A stretch of 42,358 bases of DNA, from the NCBI GenBank assembly GCA_934394545.1, contig CAKRRG010000020.1:1-42358 (forward strand), in the 5' to 3' direction. Under the pieces are notes generated by a model. It searched no databases. It had not been told where the DNA came from and saw only the letters and a list, made by a program, of their open reading frames with translations. The number at the start of each line of letters is the position of its first letter. The stretch's first letter is position 1. The stretch comes from an uncultured Blautia sp. (GTDB lineage Bacteria; Bacillota; Clostridia; Lachnospirales; Lachnospiraceae). Shown here piece after piece: positions 16,621 through 25,371 of the stretch. The position numbers were made by a program, and so were the translations under genes.

Positions 16621-17919
16621 TTGCAGAAATGTGATAAAAAGTATCAGGATTATGTGAAAATTCTGGAAGAAGAATTGATTCCTGCAATGGGATGTACGGA
16701 ACCGATAGCAATTGCCTACGCAGGTGCTGTGGCAAGAAAAACTCTTGGTGAACTGCCGGATACTCTGGATATTAAGGTAAGCGGAAACATCATTAAGAAT
16801 GTCAAGAGTGTAATTGTTCCCAATACAGGCGGCATGCGGGGAATTGCTGCGGCGTTGTGCGCCGGTGTGATTGCGGGAGATGCAGAAGCGCTTCTTGAGG
16901 TTATTGCAGGGGTTACCCCTAGCCAGAAGGAAGAAATCAAAGCTTACATGGAACAGGTGAAACCCAGAATTATTCCGGCTTCCACCGGCCATGTATTTGA
17001 AATCGATCTGACAGTCGGAAAGGGGACGGATACTGCCCGTGTCCGCATTGTGGATACGCATACCAATATCATTCTTATCGAGAAGAATGGTCAGTCTGTT
17101 TTCCGAAAAGATGCTTGTTCCGAAGAGAAACAGACCAAAACCGATCATTCTATATTAAATATAGAAGACATTATTGAGTTTGCCAATACGGTAGATGTAG
17201 AAGATGTAAAAGAGGTTCTGGAGCGTCAGATCCGTTACAATATGGCGATTTCTGAGGAGGGGCTTCGCGGAAACTATGGAGCGAATATCGGAAAAGTGCT
17301 TCTACACACTTATGGCGATAATATCAAGATCCGTGCCAGAGCGAAAGCTGCGGCAGGTTCTGATGCCAGGATGAATGGCTGCGAGCTTCCGGTGGTGATC
17401 AATTCCGGAAGCGGCAATCAGGGTATGACGGCCAGTATTCCGGTCATTGAATTTGCCAGAGAATTGCAGGTTTCCCATGAGAAAATGCTCCGTGCCCTGG
17501 TGCTTTCCAATCTTGTGACCATTCATCTGAAAACCGGAATCGGAACTCTTTCTGCCTACTGTGGTGCAGTAAGTGCCGGATGCGGAAGTGGTGCGGGAAT
17601 TGCATACCTTTATGGCGGTGATTATGAGGTAATTGCACATACAATTGTGAATTCCCTGGCAATTGTTTCCGGAATTATCTGTGATGGAGCGAAGGCCTCC
17701 TGTGCAGCCAAGATTTCAGCAGCTGTTGATGCCGGAATCATGGGCTATGAGATGTATATTCAGGGGCAGCAGTTCTATGGAGGAGACGGAATCGTCACTC
17801 ATGGAGTAGAAAATACCATCCGGAATGTAGGCCAGCTGGCAAAAGACGGCATGTGCGAAACGGATAAAGAAATCATCCGTATCATGGTAGGAAAAGGAGA
17901 GGAAGAGAAAACGCTATGA
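16621..17919 (+). CDS. cyuA: L-cysteine desulfidase family protein (UPF0597/CyuA)
   Basis: This 432-residue protein belongs to the iron-sulfur L-cysteine desulfidase family, which converts L-cysteine to pyruvate, ammonia and sulfide and is related to the serine dehydratase alpha chain. Family blocks are IPAMGCTEPIAIAYAGA near the N terminus and, later, SAGCGSGAG and ICDGAKASC, which supply the four expected cluster cysteines. SGSGNQGMTASIPV is also typical. The TTG at 16621 is preferred because GAGG lies 8 nt upstream and the protein then begins just before YVKILEEELIPAMG; frames back to a GTG at 16585 lack a ribosome site. Its stop overlaps the start of the permease gene by 4 nt (ATGA), so it is coupled to a peptide-type ABC importer. 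That suggests breakdown of an imported cysteine-containing compound. Confidence 0.88.
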   Translation: MQKCDKKYQDYVKILEEELIPAMGCTEPIAIAYAGAVARKTLGELPDTLDIKVSGNIIKNVKSVIVPNTGGMRGIAAALCAGVIAGDAEALLEVIAGVTPSQKEEIKAYMEQVKPRIIPASTGHVFEIDLTVGKGTDTARVRIVDTHTNIILIEKNGQSVFRKDACSEEKQTKTDHSILNIEDIIEFANTVDVEDVKEVLERQIRYNMAISEEGLRGNYGANIGKVLLHTYGDNIKIRARAKAAAGSDARMNGCELPVVINSGSGNQGMTASIPVIEFARELQVSHEKMLRALVLSNLVTIHLKTGIGTLSAYCGAVSAGCGSGAGIAYLYGGDYEVIAHTIVNSLAIVSGIICDGAKASCAAKISAAVDAGIMGYEMYIQGQQFYGGDGIVTHGVENTIRNVGQLAKDGMCETDKEIIRIMVGKGEEEKTL

Positions 17920-18872
17920 GGTGGAAATACATATTAAAAAGAATACTGGTTGCTATTCCCACTTTTTTCGGAATCACCATACTGGCGTATTTTATTTTAA
18001 ACATGGCGCCAGGTTCCCCACTGGATGCCCTTCTGGCAGATCCGGGAATCACTCCGGCAGAGCTGGAGCGTAAGAGAGTGGCCTTGGGACTGGACCAGCC
18101 TGTGATCATCCAATATTTTACCTGGCTGAAGCAGCTGCTGACAGGAAATCTGGGATTTTCGTACAGCACACAAAGACCGGTTGCAGCCATGATTCTGGAG
18201 AGACTTCCGGCCACTGCGATTCTGGCAGCAAGTTCCATTTTGCTGTCACTGATCGTATCCATTCCCCTGGGAATTTTTGCGGCATCCAAGCCAAATTCAG
18301 GAAGAGATTATTTTTCCGGCGGTCTTTCCATGCTGATGATGGCTACTCCAAACTTCTTTGTTGGTCTGGTATTTATTTATCTGTTTGCGATTGTGTTTAA
18401 GATTCTGCCGTCTGGCGGAATGTACAGCTCCAGTGGGGTTCATTCCTTCGGAGATTTGATGAAGCATATGATTCTTCCCTGCCTGGTACTTTCTTTCCAG
18501 CAGATCGGAGGCTGGGTACGGCACATGCGAAGCAGTATGCTTGAGGTTATGCAGGATGATTACATCCGTACCGCCAAGTCGAAAGGTCTTGGCAAATGGA
18601 AGGTGATCATGAAGCATGCCTTGAAGAACGCTCTTACACCGGTTGTCACAGTTGTGGGAATGTCCATTCCTTCCATCGTGGGAGGTGCGGTGGTAACAGA
18701 GCAGGTTTTCGGCTGGCCGGGAATTGGTTCCCTGATGGTAACTGCCATCAATGGACGAGATTATCCGGTGATCATGGGAATTACCGTTATGATCGCTGCT
18801 GCGGTATTGATTGCAAATATCCTTACGGATGTGGCATACGGAATCCTGGATCCGAGAATCAGTTATAAATAA
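17916..18872 (+). CDS. dppB: Peptide-type ABC transporter permease (DppB/OppB family)
   Basis: This 318-residue membrane protein is the first permease of a binding-protein-dependent importer of the peptide/opine/nickel family. It has the family start MRWKYILKRILVAIPTFFGI, a long periplasm-facing type loop (PGSPLDALLADPGITPAEL and GLDQPVIIQYFTWL), about six membrane segments, and the EAA-type loop YIRTAKSKGLGKWKVIMKHA that docks on the ATPases. The C terminus ANILTDVAYGILDPRISYK is typical. The start overlaps the L-cysteine desulfidase stop by 4 nt. The second permease follows 19 nt later. Substrate class is inferred from family only. Confidence 0.93.
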   Translation: MRWKYILKRILVAIPTFFGITILAYFILNMAPGSPLDALLADPGITPAELERKRVALGLDQPVIIQYFTWLKQLLTGNLGFSYSTQRPVAAMILERLPATAILAASSILLSLIVSIPLGIFAASKPNSGRDYFSGGLSMLMMATPNFFVGLVFIYLFAIVFKILPSGGMYSSSGVHSFGDLMKHMILPCLVLSFQQIGGWVRHMRSSMLEVMQDDYIRTAKSKGLGKWKVIMKHALKNALTPVVTVVGMSIPSIVGGAVVTEQVFGWPGIGSLMVTAINGRDYPVIMGITVMIAAAVLIANILTDVAYGILDPRISYK

Positions 18873-18891
18873 GGGAGGATAGAACACAGAA

Positions 18892-19761
18892 ATGAAAAAA
18901 CAGAAAAACGAAAACGTAAGCTATCTTTCCGAGGTACTTGATAAACTGAAAGAGCACAAAATGGCTATGGCAGGTCTGGTGGTCCTGATCGTGGAAATCC
19001 TTATGGTGGTTTTCCTTCCGATTGTCATGAAACTGGATCCGTATACCTCTGACTACACTGCTTTTTCCGCTGCACCGGGAGGGGCACATATCCTTGGAAC
19101 CGATGCCATCGGGCGTGATGTATTTGCCCGACTGATGTATGGTGGAAGAACTTCTTTGCTGGTTGGATTTGTTTCTACACTGATCAGCTGTGCAATCGGT
19201 GTACCTCTTGGACTGGTAGCCGGCTACGCAAGAGGAAAGGCAGAAGCAATTATTATGCGAATTGCAGATATTTTCATGTCTTTCCCGTCAATTGTATTGA
19301 TCCTGGTATTGGTTGCAGTTCTCGGACCATCTGTCTGGTCTGTAACCTGTGTGATCGGTGTACTTGGCTGGACACAGTTCGCCAGACTGATCTATGCAAA
19401 TGTCTTGTCTGTATCGGAGAAAGAATATGTAGAATCTGCAAGGGCAATCGGAACATCAAATTTCAAAATCGTGACAAAATATGTTCTTCCAAACTCTTTT
19501 GCCCCGATTCTGATCGCGATCACGTTCCAGATGGCAAGCGCCATTCTTTCTGAATCATCCTTAAGCTTCCTTGGCATGGGTGTACAGCCTCCGGGAGCAA
19601 GCTGGGGAAATATGCTTTATGACGCACAGTCCATCACTGTGCTTTCCCAGAAGTTATGGATCTGGCTTCCGCCGGGACTTGCGCTTCTGATCACTGTGTT
19701 AAGTATTAATTTTCTGGGTGATGGCATCCGCGATGCTCTTGATCCCAAAATAAAGCTGTGA
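18892..19761 (+). CDS. dppC: Peptide-type ABC transporter permease (DppC/OppC family)
   Basis: This 289-residue protein is the second permease. The N terminus is cytoplasmic and hydrophilic (about 20 residues), followed by a first helix and then HILGTDAIGRDVFARLMYGGRTSL, the hallmark block of DppC/OppC proteins. Later blocks are SFPSIVLILVLVAVLG and the EAA loop EYVESARAIGTSNFKIVTKY, and the C terminus INFLGDGIRDALDPKIKL is characteristic. GGGAGG lies about 13 nt before the ATG, a rather long spacing. It forms the transmembrane channel with the upstream DppB-type protein. Confidence 0.93.
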   Translation: MKKQKNENVSYLSEVLDKLKEHKMAMAGLVVLIVEILMVVFLPIVMKLDPYTSDYTAFSAAPGGAHILGTDAIGRDVFARLMYGGRTSLLVGFVSTLISCAIGVPLGLVAGYARGKAEAIIMRIADIFMSFPSIVLILVLVAVLGPSVWSVTCVIGVLGWTQFARLIYANVLSVSEKEYVESARAIGTSNFKIVTKYVLPNSFAPILIAITFQMASAILSESSLSFLGMGVQPPGASWGNMLYDAQSITVLSQKLWIWLPPGLALLITVLSINFLGDGIRDALDPKIKL

Positions 19762-19808
19762 TATCGAAATCACAAAGTTAAAGGCCGTTCGTGCTTGCAC
19801 GAAAAGGC
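19758..19808 (+). promoter_or_regulatory. Intercistronic hairpins before the substrate-binding protein gene
   Basis: Two hairpins lie between dppC and the binding-protein gene: GTGAT/ATCAC at 19758-19773, overlapping the dppC stop, and TTCGTGC-TT-GCACGAA at 19788-19803 flanked by GCC/GGC. Neither is followed by a U-tract. Such structures often stabilise or process the message so that the binding protein is made in excess of the permeases. Confidence 0.45.
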
Positions 19809-19852
19809 ATTTAATCTTATAAAATACGCCTACGGGCAAAAGGAGGAAAATT

Positions 19853-21433
19853 ATGAAAATCAACATGAAAAAAGCCGCAGCCCTTCTTCTCGCCGGAACT
19901 ATGGTAACAGCATTTGCTGTGCCGGCAGCCGCTGAGTCAGAAGAGAAAGTGGTAACAGCAGCTATGGACCAGGCATGGGATACTATGATGCCACTGAATA
20001 CCACGAGCAATTACACACGCTTTATCTGTGACCAGATCTATGACCGTCTGACACAGACAAATGCTGACGGTTCCATCGAGGGACGTCTTGCTGAATCCTG
20101 GACGGTAAACGATGCCAGCGATGCAGTAACCTTCAAGCTTCATGAGGATGCAGTGTGGTCTGATGGAGAGCCGGTTACAGCAGAGGACGTTGTATTTAGT
20201 TATCAGATGTACTCAGATCCGTCTGTAGATGCAAAGAGCCGTTACCATCTGGAGTATATTGCAGGTGTTGATGAGTCTGGTGCTGAACTTTCTGAAGATT
20301 CTATTGAAGTAACAGCAGACAGTGATTACGAAGTAACCTTCAAATTAAAAGAGGCTATGTATCCGGATACTTTCCTTCAGGACATTGACACTGTTTTCAT
20401 TATCCCGAAACATGTATTTGAGGGAAAAACAGCAGAAGAGATCAATGGTCCTGACCTTTGGGCAAACCCGGTAGGCTCCGGCCCATTTATCTACGACAGC
20501 GAGATCAATGGTGAGCGTATGGAGTTTACAAAGAACGAAAATTATTATCTTGGAGCTCCGAAAATCGACCGTCTTATTATCCGTGTGGTACCGTCCGCAA
20601 ACGTTCTTTCCGGTCTTATGAACGGCGAGCTTGATATGATCGGATATGGTTCCGTACTGACAGATGACTGGGAAACAGCCAAAGCCCAGGATAATCTGGT
20701 AACAGAATCTGTTCCTACAACCTCTTATTCCACTTTGATCTATAATACCCAGAAGGAATATCTGACTCAGGAGGTTCGTCAGGCATTAAATATGGCAATC
20801 AATCGTGATGTACTAGTAAATGGTCTTCTCATGGGAGAGGGAACTCCGATCATGACACCGATCGCGCCGGTAAGTCCATATTATAACGATAAGGTTCAGG
20901 TTCAGTATGATCCTGAAAAAGCAAAAGAAATGCTTGCAGAAGCAGGCTTCCCATCTGATCAGACGCTGAAATTCTTCATTTCTTCCGGAAACAGCATTAC
21001 CGAAAGATGTGCAGCCCTGATCGTACAGGATTTTGCAAATGTTGGTGTTAAAGTAGAAATTGAGCAGATGGATTTTGCAACACTGATGAGTCGTATGCTT
21101 GACGGGGAGCATGATCTTGGAATCATCGGCTCCGGCGGAACTCTGGATCCAAGCGAAAGCCGTGAGATGATCTATCCGGGAAGCTCCTGCAACTTCTGCC
21201 AGCTTCAGGATACAGAGCTTTCTGATCTGATCGACAAAGGAAATGCAGAGCTTACCTTCGATGCAAGAAAACCATATTTCGATGAGTATCAGGAAAAGGT
21301 TGTAGAAAAAGCAGCTATGGGATACTTATATACAAAGAATCTTCTTACCGCTTACAATAAGAGCATGAAGAACCTGAATGTTGCAGACTTTAATGGTCTG
21401 AACTGGTCTTCCTGGGAGTGGGATAAAGAGTAA
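19853..21433 (+). CDS. ABC transporter substrate-binding protein, family 5
   Basis: This 526-residue protein is the extracellular solute-binding protein (SBP family 5, DppA/OppA type) of the importer. The family signature is seen as LAESWTVNDASDAVTFKLHE, WSDGEPVTAEDVVFSYQMY and NPVGSGPFIYDSE, and VRQALNMAINRDVLVNGLL later. The signal peptide is KKAAALLLAGTMVTAFAVPA followed by AAES, with a predicted signal peptidase I cut near residue 27. There is no lipobox cysteine, which is unusual for a Gram-positive binding protein, as these are normally lipid-anchored. It has a strong ribosome site, AGGAGG 6 nt before the ATG. Ligand unknown; the operon hints at a peptide or amino acid derivative containing cysteine. 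Confidence 0.92.
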   Translation: MKINMKKAAALLLAGTMVTAFAVPAAAESEEKVVTAAMDQAWDTMMPLNTTSNYTRFICDQIYDRLTQTNADGSIEGRLAESWTVNDASDAVTFKLHEDAVWSDGEPVTAEDVVFSYQMYSDPSVDAKSRYHLEYIAGVDESGAELSEDSIEVTADSDYEVTFKLKEAMYPDTFLQDIDTVFIIPKHVFEGKTAEEINGPDLWANPVGSGPFIYDSEINGERMEFTKNENYYLGAPKIDRLIIRVVPSANVLSGLMNGELDMIGYGSVLTDDWETAKAQDNLVTESVPTTSYSTLIYNTQKEYLTQEVRQALNMAINRDVLVNGLLMGEGTPIMTPIAPVSPYYNDKVQVQYDPEKAKEMLAEAGFPSDQTLKFFISSGNSITERCAALIVQDFANVGVKVEIEQMDFATLMSRMLDGEHDLGIIGSGGTLDPSESREMIYPGSSCNFCQLQDTELSDLIDKGNAELTFDARKPYFDEYQEKVVEKAAMGYLYTKNLLTAYNKSMKNLNVADFNGLNWSSWEWDKE

Positions 21434-21457
21434 CAAGCAGGGAAAAGGAGCACAACT

Positions 21458-22426
21458 ATGGCATCTTTACTTTCAGTAGAGAATTTACAGGTACAATTTC
21501 AAACCAAAAAAGGAATCAATACAGCTGTTGATGGTGTAAGTTTTTCTGTAGAGAAGGGCAAAATCCTTGGAATCGTAGGGGAGTCCGGATGCGGAAAAAG
21601 TGTTACATCTATGTCTATTCTTCAGCTTCTTAGCAGCAATGCGCGGATTTCCGGAGGCAGCATTAAGCTGGACGGAAAGGAACTGGTAGGACTTCCGGAG
21701 AAGGAAATGTGCAAAATCAGAGGAAACGATATTGCCATGATCTTCCAGGACCCGATGACAGCGCTGAATCCGACTCTGACTATAGGAAATCAGCTGATGG
21801 AGCCGATTATGCTTCATCAGAACTGCGGCAAAAAAGAGGCCTGGACAAGAGCTGTTAATGTTCTGAAACGTGTTGGGATCGCAGCGCCTGAGAAACGAAT
21901 GAAGGAATATCCTCATCAGCTTTCCGGTGGTATGCGCCAGAGAGTAATGATTGCCATGGCCGTGTCTTGTGAGCCAAGATTACTGATTGCAGATGAGCCG
22001 ACTACAGCGCTGGATGTAACCATTCAGGCACAGATCCTGGAACTGATGTGTGAGCTCCGTGAAAAAATGGGAACAGCGATTATGCTGATCACTCATGATA
22101 TGGGGGTAGTTGCCGAGACCGCTGATGATGTGCTTGTTCTTTATGCAGGAAAAGCAGTGGAATATGGCAGCATCGAGAATATTTTTGAAAAACCGAAGCA
22201 TCCGTATACACAGGGACTTCTGAATTCTATCCCAAGGCTGGATGAGGATGTGGAAATGCTGAATACCATCGAAGGTACTGTTCCGGTACCGGGAAATATG
22301 CCTGCAGGCTGCAGATTTGCCCCTAGGTGTCCCTATGGAAAAGAACGCTGCATGAAAGAAAAACCGGGCGTTTACCATGTTGAAAATTCTCTGGTAAGCT
22401 GCTTTAGATACGAGGGTGAGAAATAA
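21458..22426 (+). CDS. dppD: Peptide-type ABC transporter ATPase (DppD family)
   Basis: This 322-residue protein is the first ATPase of the importer. It has the Walker A motif GESGCGKS at residues 41-48, the signature LSGGMRQR at about 155-162, a Walker B block [14 protein letters not shown], and the switch His in [12 protein letters not shown]. The C-terminal oligopeptide-transporter extension is present with the cysteine-rich segment [14 protein letters not shown], which in this family can bind an iron-sulfur cluster. AAAGGAG lies 7 nt before the ATG. Its stop overlaps the next start by one base (TAATG), so DppD and DppF are coupled. Confidence 0.95.
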   Translation: MASLLSVENLQVQFQTKKGINTAVDGVSFSVEKGKILGIVGESGCGKSVTSMSILQLLSSNARISGGSIKLDGKELVGLPEKEMCKIRGNDIAMIFQDPMTALNPTLTIGNQLMEPIMLHQNCGKKEAWTRAVNVLKRVGIAAPEKRMKEYPHQLSGGMRQRVMIAMAVSCEPRLLIADEPTTALDVTIQAQILELMCELREKMGTAIMLITHDMGVVAETADDVLVLYAGKAVEYGSIENIFEKPKHPYTQGLLNSIPRLDEDVEMLNTIEGTVPVPGNMPAGCRFAPRCPYGKERCMKEKPGVYHVENSLVSCFRYEGEK

Positions 22427-23403
22427 TGAGTGAGAACAGGAATATTTTGTTGGAAACAAAAGATTTATCAAAATATTTTACGGCAAAAAAAGGTCTTCTG
22501 AGTCGTCAGCCATCCGTAGTAAAAGCAGTTGACCATGTCAGTCTTTCTGTAAAAAAAGGAGAGACTCTGGGTCTGGTTGGAGAGTCTGGCTGTGGGAAAT
22601 CCACTCTGGGAAGAACGATCCTGCGCCTGATTCCGGCAACGGAAGGTCAGGTTCTCTACAATGGAGAAGATATTCTCACTTATGATAAGAAGAAAATGTG
22701 GGAAATGCGCCGGAAGCTGCAGATTATTTTCCAGGATCCGTATAGCTCTCTGAACCCGAGAATGACAGTATATGATCTGATCAGTGCACCTCTTGAGGTA
22801 TATAAGGTTGGTGCCAAGGCAGAACGTCGTGAAATGGTAGAAGAGATTCTTCAGGAGGTAGGTTTGGATAAGCAGTATCTGAATCGTTTTCCGCACGAGT
22901 TTTCAGGTGGACAGAGACAGCGAATCGGAATTGCAAGGGCGCTGATCCTGAATCCGGAATTTGTTGTCTGTGATGAGGCGGTTTCAGCACTGGATGTATC
23001 GGTCCGGGCCCAGGTTCTGAATCTTATGAGAAGTATGCAGCAGAAGAAAAATCTGACCTATTTGTTTATTTCCCATGACCTGAGCGTGGTCCGTCATATC
23101 AGTGACCGTATTGCAGTTATGTATCTTGGAAGTGTGGCTGAGATCGCAGAAAAAGAACAGCTCTATTCCAATCCTATGCATCCATATACAAAGGCGCTTC
23201 TTTCTGCCATTCCGCTTCCGGATGTGAAGCGGAAACGTCAGCGGATCATTCTGGAAGGGGATGTGCCAAGTGCTTACAATCCGCCATCCGGATGTAAATT
23301 CCATACCCGTTGTCCGTATGCTACAGAACGCTGCAGGTCAGAGGTTCCTGTGCTGCAGGAGATAGAAAAAGGACACCAGGTAGCTTGCTTCAATTGCATT
23401 TAA
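22426..23403 (+). CDS. dppF: Peptide-type ABC transporter ATPase (DppF family)
   Basis: This 325-residue protein is the second ATPase. It carries a Walker A motif GESGCGKS, the family block [16 protein letters not shown], a signature FSGGQRQR, and a Walker B block [14 protein letters not shown], where Ala-Val stands in place of the usual Pro-Val/Pro-Thr. The H-loop is [14 protein letters not shown]. The C terminus has the cysteine segment [14 protein letters not shown]. It should pair with the DppD-type subunit to form the ATPase heterodimer. It is the last gene of the desulfidase-importer operon and is followed by a terminator. Confidence 0.95.
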   Translation: MSENRNILLETKDLSKYFTAKKGLLSRQPSVVKAVDHVSLSVKKGETLGLVGESGCGKSTLGRTILRLIPATEGQVLYNGEDILTYDKKKMWEMRRKLQIIFQDPYSSLNPRMTVYDLISAPLEVYKVGAKAERREMVEEILQEVGLDKQYLNRFPHEFSGGQRQRIGIARALILNPEFVVCDEAVSALDVSVRAQVLNLMRSMQQKKNLTYLFISHDLSVVRHISDRIAVMYLGSVAEIAEKEQLYSNPMHPYTKALLSAIPLPDVKRKRQRIILEGDVPSAYNPPSGCKFHTRCPYATERCRSEVPVLQEIEKGHQVACFNCI

Positions 23404-23420
23404 CCGCTTGATTTCTCTAT

Positions 23421-23459
23421 GCCCGTGATTCGATTCTTGTATTCGAACACGGGCTTTTT
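23421..23459 (+). terminator. Intrinsic terminator of the importer operon
   Basis: GCCCGTG (23421-23427) pairs with CACGGGC (23448-23454), and the inner TTCGA/TCGAA pairing extends the stem past a bulge. Five T residues follow at once. Confidence 0.85.
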
Positions 23460-23516
23460 CTATGTAATAAAAGACACGCTGTTTTCGATAAATATAGGGT
23501 TATTTTTTCTATTTTG

Positions 23517-23545
23517 TTGAAATATGTCAGATTTTTTGTTAAATT
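23517..23545 (+). promoter_or_regulatory. Candidate sigma-A promoter of the NRPS operon
   Basis: TTGAAA (23517-23522) and TAAATT (23540-23545) are separated by 17 nt, 69 nt upstream of the MATE gene. The -10 match is only four of six. An overlapping sequence that fits a general-stress or sporulation sigma factor is listed separately. Confidence 0.35.
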
Positions 23546-23565
23546 ATAAATAAATACGGGGGAAA
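23538..23565 (+). promoter_or_regulatory. Candidate SigB/SigF-like promoter upstream of the NRPS operon
   Basis: GTTAAA (23538-23543) and GGGAAA (23560-23565), 16 nt apart, resemble the GTTTAA and GGGWAW elements read by SigB-group sigma factors, whose usual spacing is 12-15 nt. It is one of two overlapping promoter candidates in this 210-nt region. It is noted because the operon carries STAS and RsbW-like genes. The region holds no other feature besides the terminator and the MATE ribosome site. Confidence 0.25.
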
Positions 23566-23613
23566 GCTGAATTTATTTGGCAATATTCCTATAAATGTAA
23601 AGGGGATGAACAG

Positions 23614-25359
23614 ATGGAGAAACGAAATAACAGATTACTGAATGCAAAGCTGAATAAGTATATTATTCCTGGCATTATGATGTCTCTGGCCCTTCAGCTG
23701 GGAAACATTGTGGACACGATTTTGGTAAGTAATTTAATTGGTGTAGAAGCAATGGCTGCTGTTACAATGAGTCTTCCCGTTGAAACCATTGTTCAGCTAA
23801 CCGGTTATTGCCTTGGAGTAGGCGGCTCCATAGCAGTGGGAAATATGCTTGGCAAGCGTGACAGAGAAGGTGCTTCCAGATTATTTTCTGCTACTTTCAT
23901 AGTGACACTTATTGTGGGCCTGATTTTTTCAATCTGCGCATTTCCTGCAGCAGATCCCATTGCCCGGCTTCTTGTATCCGGAGACGGAATGCTGACTGCT
24001 TATACCAGAGATTATCTTCGTGTGAGCATGCTTGGTGCACCGGTGATTGGAATTGGCTTGATGATGGTAAGCTACCTTGGGGTAGAGAATCATCCGGAGC
24101 TGGCATCTGTATACCTTATTCTGGCGAACGTGATAAACCTTGTGCTGGATTATATTTTCCTCAGATTCACTCCTCTTGGAATTGCAGGTGCGTCCTTATC
24201 TACAGTACTTGGATTTTTGTTTGCTATGGGAGTTTTCCTGCTGTACGTGCGTTCTGATAAACGAAATATCCGCTTTGTCCGGCTAAGGATAAAAGACTTT
24301 GCCATAATTAAAGAGGCGGTTGTAACAGGCGTGCCCATGCTTGTTTTTATGGCTACTAATTTTGTAAAGGCACTGGGATTGAATACGATCATTATGAACC
24401 AGACTGGGGAAGAAGGAATGGCAGTATTTACGGTTTGTGACAATGTTCTGTTGATCGTGGAAATGCTTACCGGCGGAATTATTGGTGTGATTCCAAATGT
24501 TGCCGGAATCCTTTTTGGCGAAAAGGATTATGTGGGAATCCGCGTTCTTTGCAAAAAAATGCTGAAATACAGTTATATCGTGCTGGCAGTGATATTTGTC
24601 CTTATCATGCTGTTTACGGAGCAGATCACTATTTTGTTTGGCAGCGGCGGTGGAGAGCTGGGTAGGCAGATGGTTCAGGCACTGCGCATTTTTGCCCTGT
24701 GCGTAATACCGTATCTCTGGAATAAATTTACTGTAAGCTATTATGAATCTATCGAAGAAACAGCAATTGCAAGCTTCGTCACATTCCTTGAAAATGCAGT
24801 GGTAGTTTTGCCGGCTACATTTATTGGAATTTGTCTGTGGAAACAGGTTGACGGAATCGGTATAGATGGAATTGCAGTGGGATTTGTGGCTACAGAAATC
24901 ATAACTGTAATTGCAGCCTGGATTTTCCGAAAAATCAAACATAAAAATACAAGCTTTTACATTGTTCCGGACAAAAATCCAGGAACCAATCTGGATTTCT
25001 CAATAAAGAGTACAATGGAAGAGGCTGGAACTGTGAACAGAAGAATCATGGACTTCTGCAAAGAAAATAAAGTATCCGGAAATAAGGCAAATCTTGCCGC
25101 TGTATGTGCAGAAGAGATGACGGTAAATATTATTAAATTCGGAGGAAAAACATCTAACTGGATAGACATTAATCTTTGTCTGGAGGATGATATCTGTAGA
25201 CTGCGGATAAGAGACAATGGAATAAACTTTAATCCGCTGGAATACAGCTATGATCATGAGGAATTTGACATCCACGGAATAGAGCTTGTGAAAAAGGTGT
25301 CAAAATCAATGGATTATATCCGTGCGATTGATATGAATAACACAATAATATCTTTTTAG
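23614..25359 (+). CDS. MATE family exporter fused to a RsbW-like (HATPase) domain
   Basis: This 581-residue protein has two parts. Residues 1 to about 450 form a MATE-type multidrug/metabolite antiporter with some twelve membrane segments in two halves (for example YIIPGIMMSLALQLGNIVDT and VVTGVPMLVFMATNFVKALG). Residues about 465-581 form a soluble GHKL ATPase domain of the anti-sigma-factor type: N-box CAEEMTVNIIKFG (E500, N505), G1 box RDNGINFNPLE (D534, G536) and a G2-like HGIELVKKVSK with G555. The fused domain resembles the free ATPase protein encoded at 34782. The ATG at 23614 has AAGGGG 8 nt upstream. As first gene of the NRPS operon, it is the likely exporter of the peptide product. 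The fused ATPase may bind the STAS protein and tie export to regulation; this is inference. MATE proteins normally lack such a domain. Confidence 0.9.
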   Translation: MEKRNNRLLNAKLNKYIIPGIMMSLALQLGNIVDTILVSNLIGVEAMAAVTMSLPVETIVQLTGYCLGVGGSIAVGNMLGKRDREGASRLFSATFIVTLIVGLIFSICAFPAADPIARLLVSGDGMLTAYTRDYLRVSMLGAPVIGIGLMMVSYLGVENHPELASVYLILANVINLVLDYIFLRFTPLGIAGASLSTVLGFLFAMGVFLLYVRSDKRNIRFVRLRIKDFAIIKEAVVTGVPMLVFMATNFVKALGLNTIIMNQTGEEGMAVFTVCDNVLLIVEMLTGGIIGVIPNVAGILFGEKDYVGIRVLCKKMLKYSYIVLAVIFVLIMLFTEQITILFGSGGGELGRQMVQALRIFALCVIPYLWNKFTVSYYESIEETAIASFVTFLENAVVVLPATFIGICLWKQVDGIGIDGIAVGFVATEIITVIAAWIFRKIKHKNTSFYIVPDKNPGTNLDFSIKSTMEEAGTVNRRIMDFCKENKVSGNKANLAAVCAEEMTVNIIKFGGKTSNWIDINLCLEDDICRLRIRDNGINFNPLEYSYDHEEFDIHGIELVKKVSKSMDYIRAIDMNNTIISF

Positions 25360-25371
25360 GAGGTGCAGGGA

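Noticed and set aside
23481..23504. GTTTTC and GGGTTA as a SigB-type promoter
   Set aside because: The spacing is only 10 nt, too short for this promoter class, and a better candidate lies downstream.
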